Shown: positions 33,660-44,906 of the stretch, piece after piece
Position numbering within the stretch: position 1 is the first letter of the stretch
Layout of the letters: every line of letters starts with the position of its first letter
Assembly (NCBI GenBank): GCA_032622095.1
Contig: CP136063.1
Span: forward strand, 34,384,106-34,448,105
Direction of reading: 5' to 3'
Source of the DNA: Siphonodentalium dalli
Taxonomy: Eukaryota; Mollusca; Scaphopoda; Gadilida; Siphonodentaliidae
Length of the DNA stretch: 64,000 nucleotides
Position numbers and translations under genes: made by a program
Notes under the pieces: model-generated
The model's database searches: none
Seen by the model: the letters and a program-made list of their open reading frames with translations, nothing else
What the model was told of the DNA's origin: nothing

Positions 33660-34740
33660 CAGTGCAGGCTTTCCGCTAGGCTTTGGGGAACAGGTCCTGT
33701 ATCCACGGAGGGGAAAGTGCAGTCAATGTTTTCAATGTCGTGGAAACACCAGTGGACCTACTTTTGTTGTATCTGCCAATAGAAGAAACAGAGAGTAGAT
33801 TTGCTGATCGTTTGCATCCATTTTCTACCTAAGTTACTATGCTATCAACCGCAATAACTTTAAAGGTACTCAATCCGATAAAACTGTCTCAATTACTATT
33901 TCAATGGCTTCGGGGGTCAAAAATATTTGATTCGAGTCGAGGAAGCCACCCATCAAAGCTCATTTTTTTTAGATATCGATTTTAGAAATCTATTATTTTT
34001 CATTATCGGGAATACTTTCTGTCCCAAGCACAGTCAAAATTGATTTTAGAGTTATCCATCCTTGTCTGTTTGAATAGTGTTTTGGTGTACACATCTCGAG
34101 CAGATTACGAAGTTGAAGGCAATTATTAGTACTCATCTCGACAAAATGAGTCAAAAACATACCGGTATACGGTATACGGTAGGGGCCTCTGTGCATATCA
34201 ACGAACCACTGATATTTCTCCCATTTGAAGCATAAAACAGGTTATATGTTTGGTTAATACGAGTGTGTATATTGCCACATGCTAAATTTTACATGATATT
34301 TGGCCGAATCGGATAGGTGATCGTCAACTACATTGTCATTGTAATTGTATTATCAACTGAAAAATGGTATTTTGAAAAAGAAATACTCACTATATATAAC
34401 TGCACATGTATGTATACATGTACCGGATGAATAGCTCCCACAATCTGAAGTCTGTCTTGGAGTCAGGAGCTCTTTAATTTCAACTTTTCTTCATCTGTCA
34501 GAAGAATTTTCTCAACTGGAACTCGGTTCTCTGACCGCCAACATACTAGTACAATGTATATCTGCTACATTTCCAAAGGTGTGGCTCCCTATGAAAAAAT
34601 TGAACGTGATTGATTGGTGGTCATGAAAGTTATACTGTGTGACTCAAATTAGGCCTCTACCAAATTCGAGTCGGATTGGTAAAGCAGTTTTCGAGTCAAT
34701 AACACACAATTGTCACACATACGTATACTAGGGCTGCAAT
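33660..34740. other. Unique stretch with one TTAA MITE end
   Basis: TTAA-AGGTACTCAATCCGATAA begins at 33,860 and continues with ATTTCAATGGCTTCGGGGGT and TTCGAGTCGAGGAAGCC, a subfamily-2 left end without its partner. The rest is unique; ATACCGGTATACGGTATACGG-like words lie at 34,158. No gene recognised. Confidence 0.5.
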
Positions 34741-35180
34741 TATATACTTTGTCACGATATGATACACATCACGATGTATCCATGACCAACGTCAACGATA
34801 TTATACATACATTATCATGATATGTAAAAACCATGTTTTGAGAGGATTTTCTACCTAAATTGCTAAAAAAAAACATAGTACTGTAAATATGGGTTAATTT
34901 TGCTTTCAATATGCTAAAATTATGATATTTGTGTATCGAGTTAGAATTCGCACAATACACCTAATAGGTACATTTTATATAGTATATATGGGTTATTTTT
35001 GCTTTCAATGAGCTAAAATTGTGATATTTGTGTATCGTGATACACTTCACACAATACATGTACTCTCGGGCTCCAAATAAAAGTGCAGGCCCCAATAATA
35101 GTGCAGGAGGAAATTCCATTGAAAGTTAATAAAAGTGCAGACCCAAATAATAGTGCAGGGGAAACTCTGAGCAAGCAAAA
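34741..35180. repeat. Short direct duplications near 35 kb
   Basis: The segment TATGGGTTANTTTTGCTTTC ... GATATTTGTGTATCGNGTTA occurs at 34,888-34,950 and 34,987-35,045. It is followed at 35,076-35,165 by two copies of a pair, AATAAAAGTGCAG then CCCAATAATAGTGCAGG. Possibly two subterminal regions of an unidentified element. The word ATCACGATGTATC and GTATCGTGATACAC are complementary. Confidence 0.5.
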
Positions 35181-35215
35181 CATCAACTGTTAAACATATT
35201 ATTTTTACAGTTCGT

Positions 35216-36500
35216 GTACCGGTAGGTCAAGTATACCGGTAGGAATCAACATACCGGTAGTATGGTATGTGTCATGTGGTGTTTTATTCAGTATTTAAGA
35301 AATCCTAATCCATTCATTTGTATTCTTTTTCAAAGTGAGAAGTTAATTACCGTTAGACGATACAGATCCTAAGTTCTTTCGTTCTATATGTGGCTCTTAA
35401 TGGCAAAGACACTACGTTTGTGTTGTCTTACCGAGAAATCAACAAACCAGCATATCTCGCGTAGCTGTACTCTCTTTAATGCGCAACCATGTAATCGTAA
35501 TATTGATATTTTAGAGAAACATGTTAATGAATGGTGTACTATATTGAACTTCATTGACCAATGTGTACCAACCATGTACCAGTATGTATATACCATACAT
35601 GTACAGTTACCGAGAATACTTAAAGTAATCGATCACCTCCAAATCGGTGTCATCCTACCGGTAGTAATACCGCAGAAAACTCCAACACTGTGTTAAGGTT
35701 ATAGCTTCAACCTTGCACCTCCCCTGCTGGGCAAAACAAGTGTCCACTTAACCACGGTGCAGTTACGGGTAGCATTGCCACCGCAACCTAAATGCAACTA
35801 CACCGCGGCTCCACCGGCTAACTATAGTTGCCAATACAAAATACAATAAAAACCAGAAATCTAACCATGGTGTACATGTCATTTGGCCCTGTTGTACCGG
35901 TAATTGCTTTTTGACCATGGTGTACATATGTGTACTTGACGTTCGACCGTGCTGTACCTGCCGCTCGACCGTGGTGCGCAACTGCAGTTACAAACTCTAA
36001 CAACGAGGCTGAACGGCAAATACCGGTTCACAACGGTGTCAATGGACACTTGTTTTGTCCAGCAGGGTACATCCACTGCGGTTACACCACGATGAATGTC
36101 ATCACTGTTTACGATACTGGGTTGAATTTAAGCAGGCCCAGCATTATTCTTCACTCACATACTAAATTTTCCGCATGCCTGTTGCCTATTAAAGACTAAA
36201 AATCAAGCCCAGTTCCAATGTGTGAGGTACCGGTAGAAGAGAATTTTTTTTATCGTTTTCGGCAGTTGCAAGAAAATAATGTGATAGCAATTTTCCTGCT
36301 TTACATGTTTATATATTAATATTACCACTGTAAGATTACTGGCAGATATCGCTAGTCAAATGCTATGCTTCGCAGTGGTAACGGTTGACTGGCGGTACAT
36401 GTAGACATGACAGTCTGACATTCCCAGCCTACCATCTCATAAAAGGTGTCTAATAAGTATCATGAACATAATAGTACCGTACAATACCGGTAGGTGTACA
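35216..36500. other. TACCGGTA-rich region
   Basis: The 8 bp palindrome TACCGGTA, or its 7 bp core, occurs at 35,218, 35,233, 35,251, 35,659, 35,895, 36,227 and 36,486, far more often than in most of the window. It includes the MITE at 35,723-36,066. No gene is supported. Confidence 0.55.
35723..36066. mobile_element. 344 bp MITE with CCTGCTGGGCAAAACAAGTG termini
   Basis: The left terminus CCTGCTGGGCAAAACAAGTG, then TCCA, is matched in inverse at the right end (TGGACACTTGTTTTGTCCAGCAGG region, 36,043-36,066) with one mismatch. Further in, both sides carry AACCGnGGTGCA/GCAGTTA-type words, and the centre holds repeats of GACCATGGTGTACAT and CGACCGTGNTGTACC. No protein. Confidence 0.7.
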
Positions 36501-37170
36501 TGTATGCGAAAAGACTGGTAACCAAATCTGAGCGCTGTTTGTGTTATATGTATTTCACAACACATGGATATTAAATTAATATTCTAAATTATTTGCATCA
36601 CTGTACATGTATATCCATGTGTCAATTATGAACGTGCGTGTAAATGTAGATGTGTGTTTTATCGTACCCTCACTAAGATTTCAAATGACATCGGACGTGA
36701 ACTCAAAGTGTTTTGTTTGTTAGAAATCTCAATTGCATCTCTATTAATTTGTGCAGCGCGATCGATGTGATCTGCATTTATTTATTTATTTTTTTCCAGA
36801 AAAATTCTAAATGTAAAACATCACCAATAAATCGTGCATCACCCAAGCCAAACACACGGTCACCGTCTCGATTGATTACAACACTTCGTTCTGTTTCCTA
36901 TCAGAAAATTGTATGAAACTAAAATTGGTGGCCGTCGTTCATTTTCTCTTTTCAATTTAATGTTTTTTTTAATAAAATGAGTTCATGTCTCAAAGTTCTT
37001 GTTTACAATGTTATTCAATAATTATTATTACAGTTGATAAGCTATTCTCCCGACCTCGATTGTTTTTGCGTTGACGGTTATCTCGATCGCGTTTGTTGCG
37101 TTGGTGGTCATGCCGACCACGTTATGTTGCGTTGACGGTTTCCTCGACTGTGTTGAGAAAAAATCATGAC
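36501..37170. other. Unique stretch without recognised genes
   Basis: Mostly AT-rich. From 37,060 three copies of GCGTTGACGGTT or GCGTTGGTGGTC form a short tandem leading into the perfect palindrome at 37,174. Confidence 0.45.
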
Positions 37171-37173
37171 CGC

Positions 37174-37228
37174 GTTGGAGTAACGTTACGACCGCGTTGG
37201 ATCAACGCGGTCGTAACGTTACTCCAAC
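37174..37228. repeat. Perfect 26 bp-arm palindrome
   Basis: GTTGGAGTAACGTTACGACC-GCGTTG, then GAT, then the exact reverse complement CAACGC-GGTCGTAACGTTACTCCAAC. The arms are 26 bp, perfect, with a 3 bp centre and contain two AACGTT palindromes. Outside the arms the pairing continues imperfectly (ATGACCGC / TGGTCGTAACGCGGTC). Strong cruciform or hairpin potential. Confidence 0.97.
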
Positions 37229-37270
37229 ATGGTCGTAACGCGGTCGGGAGGGCCATTACTTTTGAGAAGG

Positions 37271-38475
37271 TTTGTAGCTGTATCCAGCTACCGGTATATA
37301 TTATACTCTCAAAGTCTCAAACCAGCTGTTTTTCGATAATATTAAAAACTAGAAGCACTAATTTGCGCATCAAAATTAGGCTACCATATTCTCCGGCCAC
37401 ACTCAACCATTTCAAAGCCAGCACTTGTTTTCTGACATAGTGTTGCCTTTGGTCAACACGGCAATTCTGATTTTGTGTGAAAACTTACTACGGTGGTCAA
37501 TATCAGTAAATATTCTGGGGACTATTTTCTGCGAAAGCATTCATTAACTAACTTATAAAATAAAGATCAAATTCATCCCAAACCCTTGTTTACTTCTTCC
37601 CGATGCTAAACCAGTAGGGCCGGGGGGAGTTAGAATGGTGTACCTACCTGTATATCAAGCATTTAGAATTACATACCACTAGCGGTTCACCGTTTGTGAG
37701 CGATACTGGTAACTATTCATAACAGTATATACATATATTGTGCGGCATATTGCAAATGTATGGCACAACATAGGGACAACTGAAATTAAAATGCCACTTC
37801 TGAACATGATGTCCTCATTGTCCTGGTCATTTACACACTAAACAGATTGAATAGTTCTGACTCGCTAATACTCAATCTGTTTGGTGGGAAAATATATAAT
37901 GTGTGAAAACTTACTAAACATAACATTGTTTAATATCTGTATTTTCGCGATTTGACATACATGTATGCGTTTCCGTATTTTCGGGAGAGAGTCAGCTGAA
38001 GCAGTGAGTGGAACTCGCTCGGTTAAACTCTGGCTAGAGATGTTCCCCTCTTTACCTGTTTTAACGCACCAACCAAACTGCTTTTTAGCAGCATCATATT
38101 ATTGATACATCCAGGAATGATTAAGATGTTCAATCTTCGGTGATAAATATTATAAATGTAATTTTCAAGGTATTTCGCATTGCATAAGAGTTTTTTAAAC
38201 CGGTATGACCGACATCAACCGCCGTAGTAAGTTTTCATACATAATCTATTAATCACCATCGCTGTGCCGACAAAAGGCAACAAGCGATGATTTTGATTTG
38301 GACATTTTGGTTGAGGCCAATGAGGGTGACCGGAGAATATGGTACGGTAGCCTAATTTCGATGCGCAATTTAGCGCTTCTAGTTTATTATCGAAAACAGC
38401 CGGTTTGAGAGCATAATATATAGCTGAATACAGCTAGGTTAGCTGAATACAGCTATTGTACTTTTGTAGCTGTAT
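37271..38475. mobile_element. ~1.2 kb foldback-like element with ~240 bp TIRs
   Basis: The left arm from TTTGTAGCTGTATCCAGCTA through CTGTTTTTCGATAAT, TTGCGCATCAAAATTAGGCT, ACCATATTCTCCGG to GAAAACTTACTACGGTGGTC (37,500) is matched in inverse at 38,205-38,475, at roughly 80-85 percent by eye. The right end has a duplicated terminal motif (AGCTGAATACAGCTA twice). The central ~0.7 kb is unique and has no coding frame of note. Confidence 0.8.
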
Positions 38476-38836
38476 TCTCACATTTGCCAGACCTGGTCAT
38501 GTGATGTAATTCCCGAAAAAAAATCTCAAAAATATATTTATAATGTATTGCAAATTTTTTTAATTTACCAAGCGGACCCGTCAGATAAATACATGTTTTT
38601 CCATTACTACATCAGGTCACACTCAGAATTATCATAGAATGACTGTATGACACAGTATGTGCAAGTCGACACAAATTTCGTAACGTAAACAAAGGAATCA
38701 CAAATTTCGAAAGTCGAACTCGAAAACAAATAAATTACTGCTTTTTCAATCGTACTTAAATTAATTATTACACTAGTAACATTCGTTTCATAACGAAGAC
38801 GTACCCCGATAGATTAATAACACTGTCTTTACTTAC

Positions 38837-38876
38837 CTGCTAATAAAACAAATTTGTAGTTAAAACAGCCAGCCAT
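38837..38876 (-). CDS. Candidate first coding exon
   Basis: On the minus strand, ATG at 38,876-38,874 in a favourable context (GAGATGG, purine at -3 and G at +4) opens 13 codons, MAGCFNYKFVLLA, followed by a consensus donor CAG|GTAAGTA at 38,836. Upstream (38,880-38,930) is GAATCTCGCGGCCATTTTT, a CpG-containing stretch with a YY1-like GCCAT core, consistent with a promoter. The start looks like the beginning of a hydrophobic signal segment. No second exon was identified further down the strand, so the gene product is unknown. Confidence 0.33.
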
Positions 38877-38879
38877 CTC

Positions 38880-39600
38880 TAACTCAGTCTCAAATGCGGA
38901 ATTAAAAATGGCCGCGAGATTCGTCCCCAAAAAATCAAAACAGGAATCATCAGCGAAAAGAAACAAAACTAACCAAGCTTTAAAATTTGTTACCTGTATA
39001 TCAGTTACATACATAGCATGTCAGCTTTATTATTTTTATATATAACGATTAACGTATAATGTATAATATTTATATTTCACATGTGTATAATTATAAGACA
39101 GACAATCTGAGGCAATCACATAATTTAATTATGATTTAAAATTCACCAATAAATTAAACCTTTGAAACCTTTTGAATTAATTACCGGTAAGGGGGACCTC
39201 AAATGATTATTTTGCTTTGTAGTAAATTAATGAGAAGACCACCACCAAAATGAACATGGCTAATGTCACCCCCCCCCCCCCCCCCCCCAGCTTTGGTCAA
39301 AATGTTCAACTATTGAAAATGCTATGCCAGCCCCAGTATTTGTAAATTTTACATCATACATGTATATTATATGTGTGTGTGTAAATTTAAATTGTTTTGA
39401 TTATCCAATGAATAGGTGGGACATCTTTTTTCTTTTCTACTTTTGGTAAAAATATTTGTCTGAAATGACTGTCACTTGCAAATTTCCAGACATATGAGAT
39501 TGGTCTGGTCCTTTGTTTTGGGTGATATTGAAAGAATTAGTAATACTAATCATTTTTAGTTGATTTTTCTCCATAGAGTAACACTTTATTCAGCAACTTA
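38880..39600. other. Unique stretch with poly-C tract
   Basis: A run of 20 C lies at 39,269-39,288. Otherwise AT-rich with no recognised gene. The part next to 38,880 may be a promoter for the minus-strand exon candidate. Confidence 0.5.
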
Positions 39601-41226
39601 AAGAATTTCTATGCACATTGAACACATTGCATATCTCCAATTCTCTCAAATGTTGTGTTTGTCCCTGAAAATAGTAAATAGTGACCACCTCACCAATATT
39701 AAAACACCATCCTTCACAAATAGGCCTCAACTGTGTTATATTGGTATACATGTATTTTATCATCAGATGCATGCCAAAGTGAATATTTCACAGTGGCGCT
39801 TTCCTTAGAATTCATATCTGAAAATGGTAGCTCTGGTATTTTTCATCAGAGGAACATTACAGCTAAAACTTAAAATAATGTCTATGCACATGCAATGCAC
39901 TGTATGTCTCCAATTCTCTGAACTGTTTTGTTTGTCACTGAAAATAAGCAATAGATGTACATGTCTCCAATTCTCTGAACTGTTTTGTTTGTCACTGAAA
40001 ATAGTCAATAGATGTACATTGTACATGTAATACCACCTTACCAATATTAAAACACCATTGCCTTCACAAATAGGCCTCATCTGTATTGCTATTTGGTAAA
40101 TTTGATCAGAGACAGGATTTCTTCTTATAATTACCCTTTCATGGGTAATATGGAGTGGATTTGTAGCCACGTGGACTTTGGATTTTCCTTCAGTGTGTCT
40201 AAAACTGAATAAATTTCTAAAAATTTGATATTTTACAGCACCCCTATCCAAAAATTTGATATTTATAAGTGGCAACTCTCGCACTTTTCATTAAAGGAAC
40301 ATTTCATCAAACAATTTAAATAATTTCTACGCATATTGAATGCACTGCATGTCTCCAATTATCTCAACTGTTTTGTTTGTCACTGAATATATTCAATTAT
40401 TACCACCTCACCAATATTAAAACACCACTGCCTTCGCAAATAGGCCTCAACTGTGTTATATTGGTATACATGCATTTTATCATCAGATGCATGTCTTCTT
40501 CTTATAATTGCCTATTATGTCATTATATGGGTTGATATTGAATTGATTATGTTACATGTATGTTGAATTGCTTTTCTACATTGGTGTGGATAAAACTGTA
40601 TAAATAACTCAAAGTGAATATTTCACAGTGACGCTTTCCTTTAAATTCAATCTAAAGTGGTAGCTCTGGTACTTTTCATCAGAGGACAATAATAATAATT
40701 TCTATACGCATTGAATGCATTGCATGACTCCAATTCTCTGAACTGTTTGTCACTGAAAATAGTCAATACATGTACATATAATTACCATCTCACCAATATT
40801 AAAATACCAATGCCTTGACAAATACATGTAGGTCTCATCTGTGTTGGTATTTGGTAAATGTTATCATCAGAGACATGATTTATTCTTATAATTACCCTTC
40901 CATTGGTAATTTTGAGTAAATTATTAGCCACGTGGACTTGTGATTTCCCATCAGTGTGTCTAAATCTGAGCAGATTACAAAAAAATTGATATTTAACAGC
41001 ATCCCTATCCTAGAATTTGATATATGAAGGTGGTCAATCAGGCATTCATTGAATGGACATTTTACTCAACAATTTAAATCATTTCGAAGACCGTTTAATT
41101 AATTTCATGTCTCCAATTTCTTCAAATGTAATGTTTGCACCTGAGAACAGTAAATAATGACCACACCTCATGAATATTAAAAAACTCTTGTCTTCACAAA
41201 TACAGGTAGGTCTCAACTGTATGGGA
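39601..41226. repeat. Diverged tandem repeat (~280-440 bp units)
   Basis: About five units share ATTGAANNCATTGCATNTCTCC, CAATTCTCTGAACTGTTTTG, CTCACCAATATTAAAACACC, TTCACAAATAGGCCTCAACT and TATTTTATCATCAGATGCAT. Starts of the CTCCAATTCTCT block lie at about 39,634, 39,907, 40,352, 40,729 and 41,111. The array continues after the insertion at 41,227-42,024. Open frames on both strands (39,611-39,808 plus, 39,805-40,284 minus) arise from the repeat. Confidence 0.8.
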
Positions 41227-42024
41227 TGCCCTTTTCACATTTATTATATATTTGCGCTTAAGCGCAAATAACCTCTACCTTTAAGCGCAAATATTTATGC
41301 TTAAGCGTAAATCATTTGCGCTTAAGCGCAAATAAAAATTAATATGCATTAATCACCCCTGAATGAATTTGAAATGGCACAGGCCTAAACACATCACTAA
41401 GTCTATATAGACCCACCATATGTGGGAAACAATCCCCCAGTAACCCCAAGATTCCTTTTGTCTGTACAGTATATGTCTCTTTTATAACATATAATAGATC
41501 TCTGGGATGGGGACACAAATTCTTGGGGACAGGTATACTGATAATATGAAAATAGGTGTTTCCCCCTATTTCAAGTCAATAATTACCCCATATCAGGGAA
41601 GAAAGCCACCAGTAACCACTACTTCCCTATTTGGGGCCATGAAATATATATATATATATATCTGTGCAGGGGATATCCCTTTTATAAAATAGACTAGAGC
41701 TCTGGGACTGGGGCACCATTTCTTGGGACACCAGGGACAGAGATGCTGATATGCATATGGAAATAATGTTTTTTTTCAACTTTTGAGTCTGTGTATGGGG
41801 AAACTACTATGGGCCCATGATAATATTCTATGAGATGGACTTAATCATTCACAATCAGAGGGAAGTAAGAGAGTATTAGGTATTTGTGCTTAAGCCCAAA
41901 TGATTTACGCTTTAGCGCGACAAAATTGATAGACACATAATTGCACTTAAGCGAATATGATTTACGCTTAGCTGCAAATATTTGCGCTTAAGCACAAATA
42001 AATAATACATGTGAAAAAGGTCTC
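41227..42024. mobile_element. ~0.8 kb element whose ends carry 20 bp palindromes
   Basis: The element interrupts the 39.6-41.2 kb tandem repeat: AGGTCTCAACTGT resumes as AAAACTGTG, so the host unit is split. Ends TATGGGATGCCCTTTTCACAT-like at left and its inverse ATGTGAAAAAGGTCTCTCATA at right; AACTG may be the target duplication. Just inside each end lie three to five copies of ATTTGCGCTTAAGCGCAAAT, perfect at 41,250 and 41,314 and degenerate at 41,293, 41,882, 41,904, 41,959 and 41,980. The interior is a unique ~0.5 kb with two related halves (GATCTCTGGGATGGGGACAC, GAGCTCTGGGACTGGGGCAC). No protein. Confidence 0.75.
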
Positions 42025-42337
42025 TCATAAAACTGTGTTAAATTGGTATATTTTATCCTCAGATGCATGCTTTCTTCTTAGGATTGCCCGTTATGGGTAT
42101 AGCTAAAGGTTTACAATTATTGAACTTGATGAATTGTGGGGTGTCATGTTGTGGTTTGAGTATTATGTATGATATTAATGATGAATTATATATTTGCTCA
42201 ACTACTTTCATTACGAAAAAAGGAATGGGGAAATACTTTATATAAACACAAGACATCCAATTTAAACAAAGGCTCAGAATTCGGAACTGATAAATGGGTT
42301 GAGCAACAAGCAACAATTGTATGTTTTGTATTCAAAC

Positions 42338-42790
42338 GTGTCAAGTGACACGGAGTTGATCCACTTACTGTGTCAACAAATTATATAGGCGACACAGCGC
42401 GACACATTTGCTGTGTCAAATGACACGGCGATAAAACTCTGCTTGAACAGTTCCAAATTCCACAAATAAACTACCCAAAAGCATATATGTATTTATATGT
42501 CATGATATGAAACGTTACTACATCGATTCCTAGGGGCTGGGAATTATTTTATATTTTTACATAAACGTGTCATATGACACATAACACGGAAAAACGACAC
42601 GTTTCGTGTGTCAGCAATGATATTGGTAATTTTGTTTAGAAACTTGCGACACAGAGCGACACATATAGCGTGTCAGATGACACACCTGCACTAAATGTAA
42701 TCAAATAATGAGCTGCCGTGTCGCTATACGTGTCGTTTGACACACCTAATTGACTACTTGACACGGAAAAGTTTTTCAGTGATAGCAAGT
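42338..42790. repeat. Cluster of GTGTCANNTGACAC palindromes (cluster 2)
   Basis: Palindromes GTGTCAAGTGACAC (42,338), GTGTCAAATGACAC (42,413), GTGTCATATGACAC (42,567), GTGTCAGATGACAC (42,670) and GTGTCGTTTGACAC (42,730) are interspersed with pairs of half-sites such as GCGACACAGCGCGACAC. The DNA between the sites is not repeated, so unlike cluster 1 this is not a simple tandem array. Confidence 0.85.
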
Positions 42791-43931
42791 CCACTCGTCT
42801 GCTTACAGTGTTAAATGTATTCCAAGCTACATCGACCAACACTTATAATATACATGAAATATTGAGAAACAGTATAAAACTAGGCGGCTATCCGGGTGGA
42901 TATGCTGAGCTATTCGGCTTGAAACTGATATTAACACACATGGTGGTCAAATGCAGTGGATTTCTGTCAGTCATTATTCATCATCAAAGAAGCATGGAAT
43001 TCCGTGCTGTCTGTGTAGGCCAGATATTCCCACCAGATGATACATTACGTAAAACGAACGTCCCGATGCTTAAAGGTTGCTCAATGTGTTGAGCAGATGT
43101 TTCTGCATTGGAACGCCGGGCTTTATTAGCTTCCGTTTTGTGTCTCTCTTTCATGAAAGTTATCCGACCTCCTGATATTTTAATTATCACATAAGAAGCT
43201 AGATCGCACTATCGACTTCAAATGAGCCTTCTCAAATTAAATTATATTGTGTATATATGTCACAAGTTAACCTTTGTATATGTATATATTGTACAATAAT
43301 GGTCCCCATATTTGGAGGAATAAATATCTCTCTCGTGGTATGGCATTACACCTGAATGGTAAGCCCTAATGAATGAAACCAAACGATCAGATTAGTGGCA
43401 ATGTCATATAACAGGCAAGTATATTATTTATATTGTAAATACTGTTCATATATTATAATGTATCATTTGAATATTTATGATGTAAGTCATGTTCATAAAT
43501 GTAATATATGTTATCTTAATATCTATTTATTATTGGTTGATAAGATTAAACAAATTGAATTGACCGGTGGAATAGAAAGTAGATTGCAGGGCTGGGAAGT
43601 ATATCATATATAGGAAAATTTGAGAACGTTCTAAACATTTATAAAATGGCAGTTAAAATGGTTTTAAAAAAACTCTTGCCAGTGTGACCCCCCCCCCCCC
43701 CCATATTGCGTGCAAACAGTAGTCGCTATCCTGGGACAGCATACCACAACTATAAGCACTGATCTCAGGTTATAATAAGAAAGGATCAATTGTGTTAATG
43801 CCATACTGACTAATATTATTGACAACATTAATGCTGTGCCACAGCCGACCCATAACTATAATTATATAGTATTTCTCGCATTGTCGTTTATTTGTATGCC
43901 GTGATAATGGGTGGTTGAACACAACAGTCGG
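42791..43931. other. Unique stretch with overlapping open frames and poly-C
   Basis: Open frames overlap on both strands around 42,808-43,190, neither recognisable; the minus frame starts MIIKISGGRITFMKERHKTE. 43,300-43,335 holds GGAGGAATAAATATCTCTC, a possible polyadenylation-type context. A C15 run lies at 43,688-43,702. Confidence 0.35.
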
Positions 43932-44906
43932 TTAAAGGTACTCAATCCGAATTAACGCTCGCAAATTACGATTTCCCAGGCTTCGGGGTTAAACATATAC
44001 GATTCGAGTCGAGAAGACCAAATTGTCGACGAAGGTGGACAACTCTAAAATCAAGTGGCTTTTTGTGTCAGATACTTGACAAACTGGCAGAATTTCGTTG
44101 AACAAAAAAACAGGGTTTTTTTGCCGATGGTATATATATATCTGTATTAACCTCCATTAACGGAGAGCATACATCAATACATTGTATGTGTTGTATAAAC
44201 GAATTGGACGTTTTGTGCACATAAAGGTGAGAGTGGTATTTACAAACATTATATAGTATATATACAAACAACATTTGAGCATAGAAAATGGTGGCAAAAA
44301 GTAACAACACTGAATTCCCCTACATCACAGCCGTATGGTATATGTACCATATTAGAGTTTGAGCACATTTAGAAAAGGAAAGTGTATATCGCATGCGTAT
44401 AGATGTAGATATTATGTTCACTAAGTCATGCTCCTTTTCACCCTCAAACATTTTAATGTCAACAATACTTGCTTTTCTGGCAGGCAGCAAGCACACGCAA
44501 GCAGTCGGGTATAGTCTTAACGGGCATTGTTTCGTAAAAGTTGGCATCCTTTGTACATGAATTTCGCGGCGAATGTGAGAATATATCCCCAAGCGTTGAT
44601 GACAGCGAGTGGAGGAACGAAGGCTGCGCCGCCGAGTAGGAAGTCACATAGATGGTTTTGCGAGAGTGAATCGAGAAACATAAAACATTCTACCCCAAAG
44701 AAGTCAATGGTGATTGACCATAAATTGTATCTCAATTGATGCATGGCTGGCACATTACATGTAAATAATACATGTTCAATTCCATTGTGATACGTTGATC
44801 TGCAGGCACCGCAATTCGAGTTGTTATTGAACATCGATCTGGCATTTCAAAAAATGTTGTTGTTGGAATGATATGGGGACCATCGAATCGGATTGAGTAC
44901 CTTTAA
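43932..44906. mobile_element. Region between two opposed TTAA MITE ends
   Basis: TTAA-AGGTACTCAATCCGAATT at 43,932 (subfamily 2) faces GGATTGAGTACCT-TTAA at 44,894-44,906 (subfamily 1). The ends belong to different subfamilies, so they are more likely two independent insertions than one ~970 bp element. The region between them contains the LINE fragment at 44,459-44,834. Confidence 0.4.
44459..44834 (-). pseudogene. LINE reverse-transcriptase C-terminal fragment
   Basis: Minus-strand frame starting MFNNNSNCGACRSTYHNGIE and continuing HVLFTCNVPAMHQLRYNLW. The pattern C-x2-C-x8-E-H-x4-C followed by a conserved Arg matches the zinc-binding segment found at the C-terminus of many non-LTR retrotransposon RT proteins. 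The frame stops near 44,517 (after QLLRNNAR) and continues in another frame (DANFYETMPVKTIPDCLRVL to 44,459), so there is a frameshift. The 5' part (endonuclease, RT) is missing. Inactive relic; the clade cannot be told. Confidence 0.6.

Noticed and set aside
35346-35456. Short open segment ending KDTTFVLSYREINKPAYLA
   Set aside because: About 34 codons after a weak acceptor (ACCGTTAG); a longer overlapping frame exists in another register. Too short to distinguish from chance.
39805-40284. 159-codon minus-strand open frame
   Set aside because: It covers two units of the diverged tandem repeat; the peptide contains an exact internal repeat (LLIFSDKQNSSENWRH) produced by the DNA repeat.
42808-43190. 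Overlapping plus and minus frames of ~94 and 68 codons
   Set aside because: Neither has a recognisable domain, and they occupy the same bases on opposite strands; no splice or promoter signal favours either.
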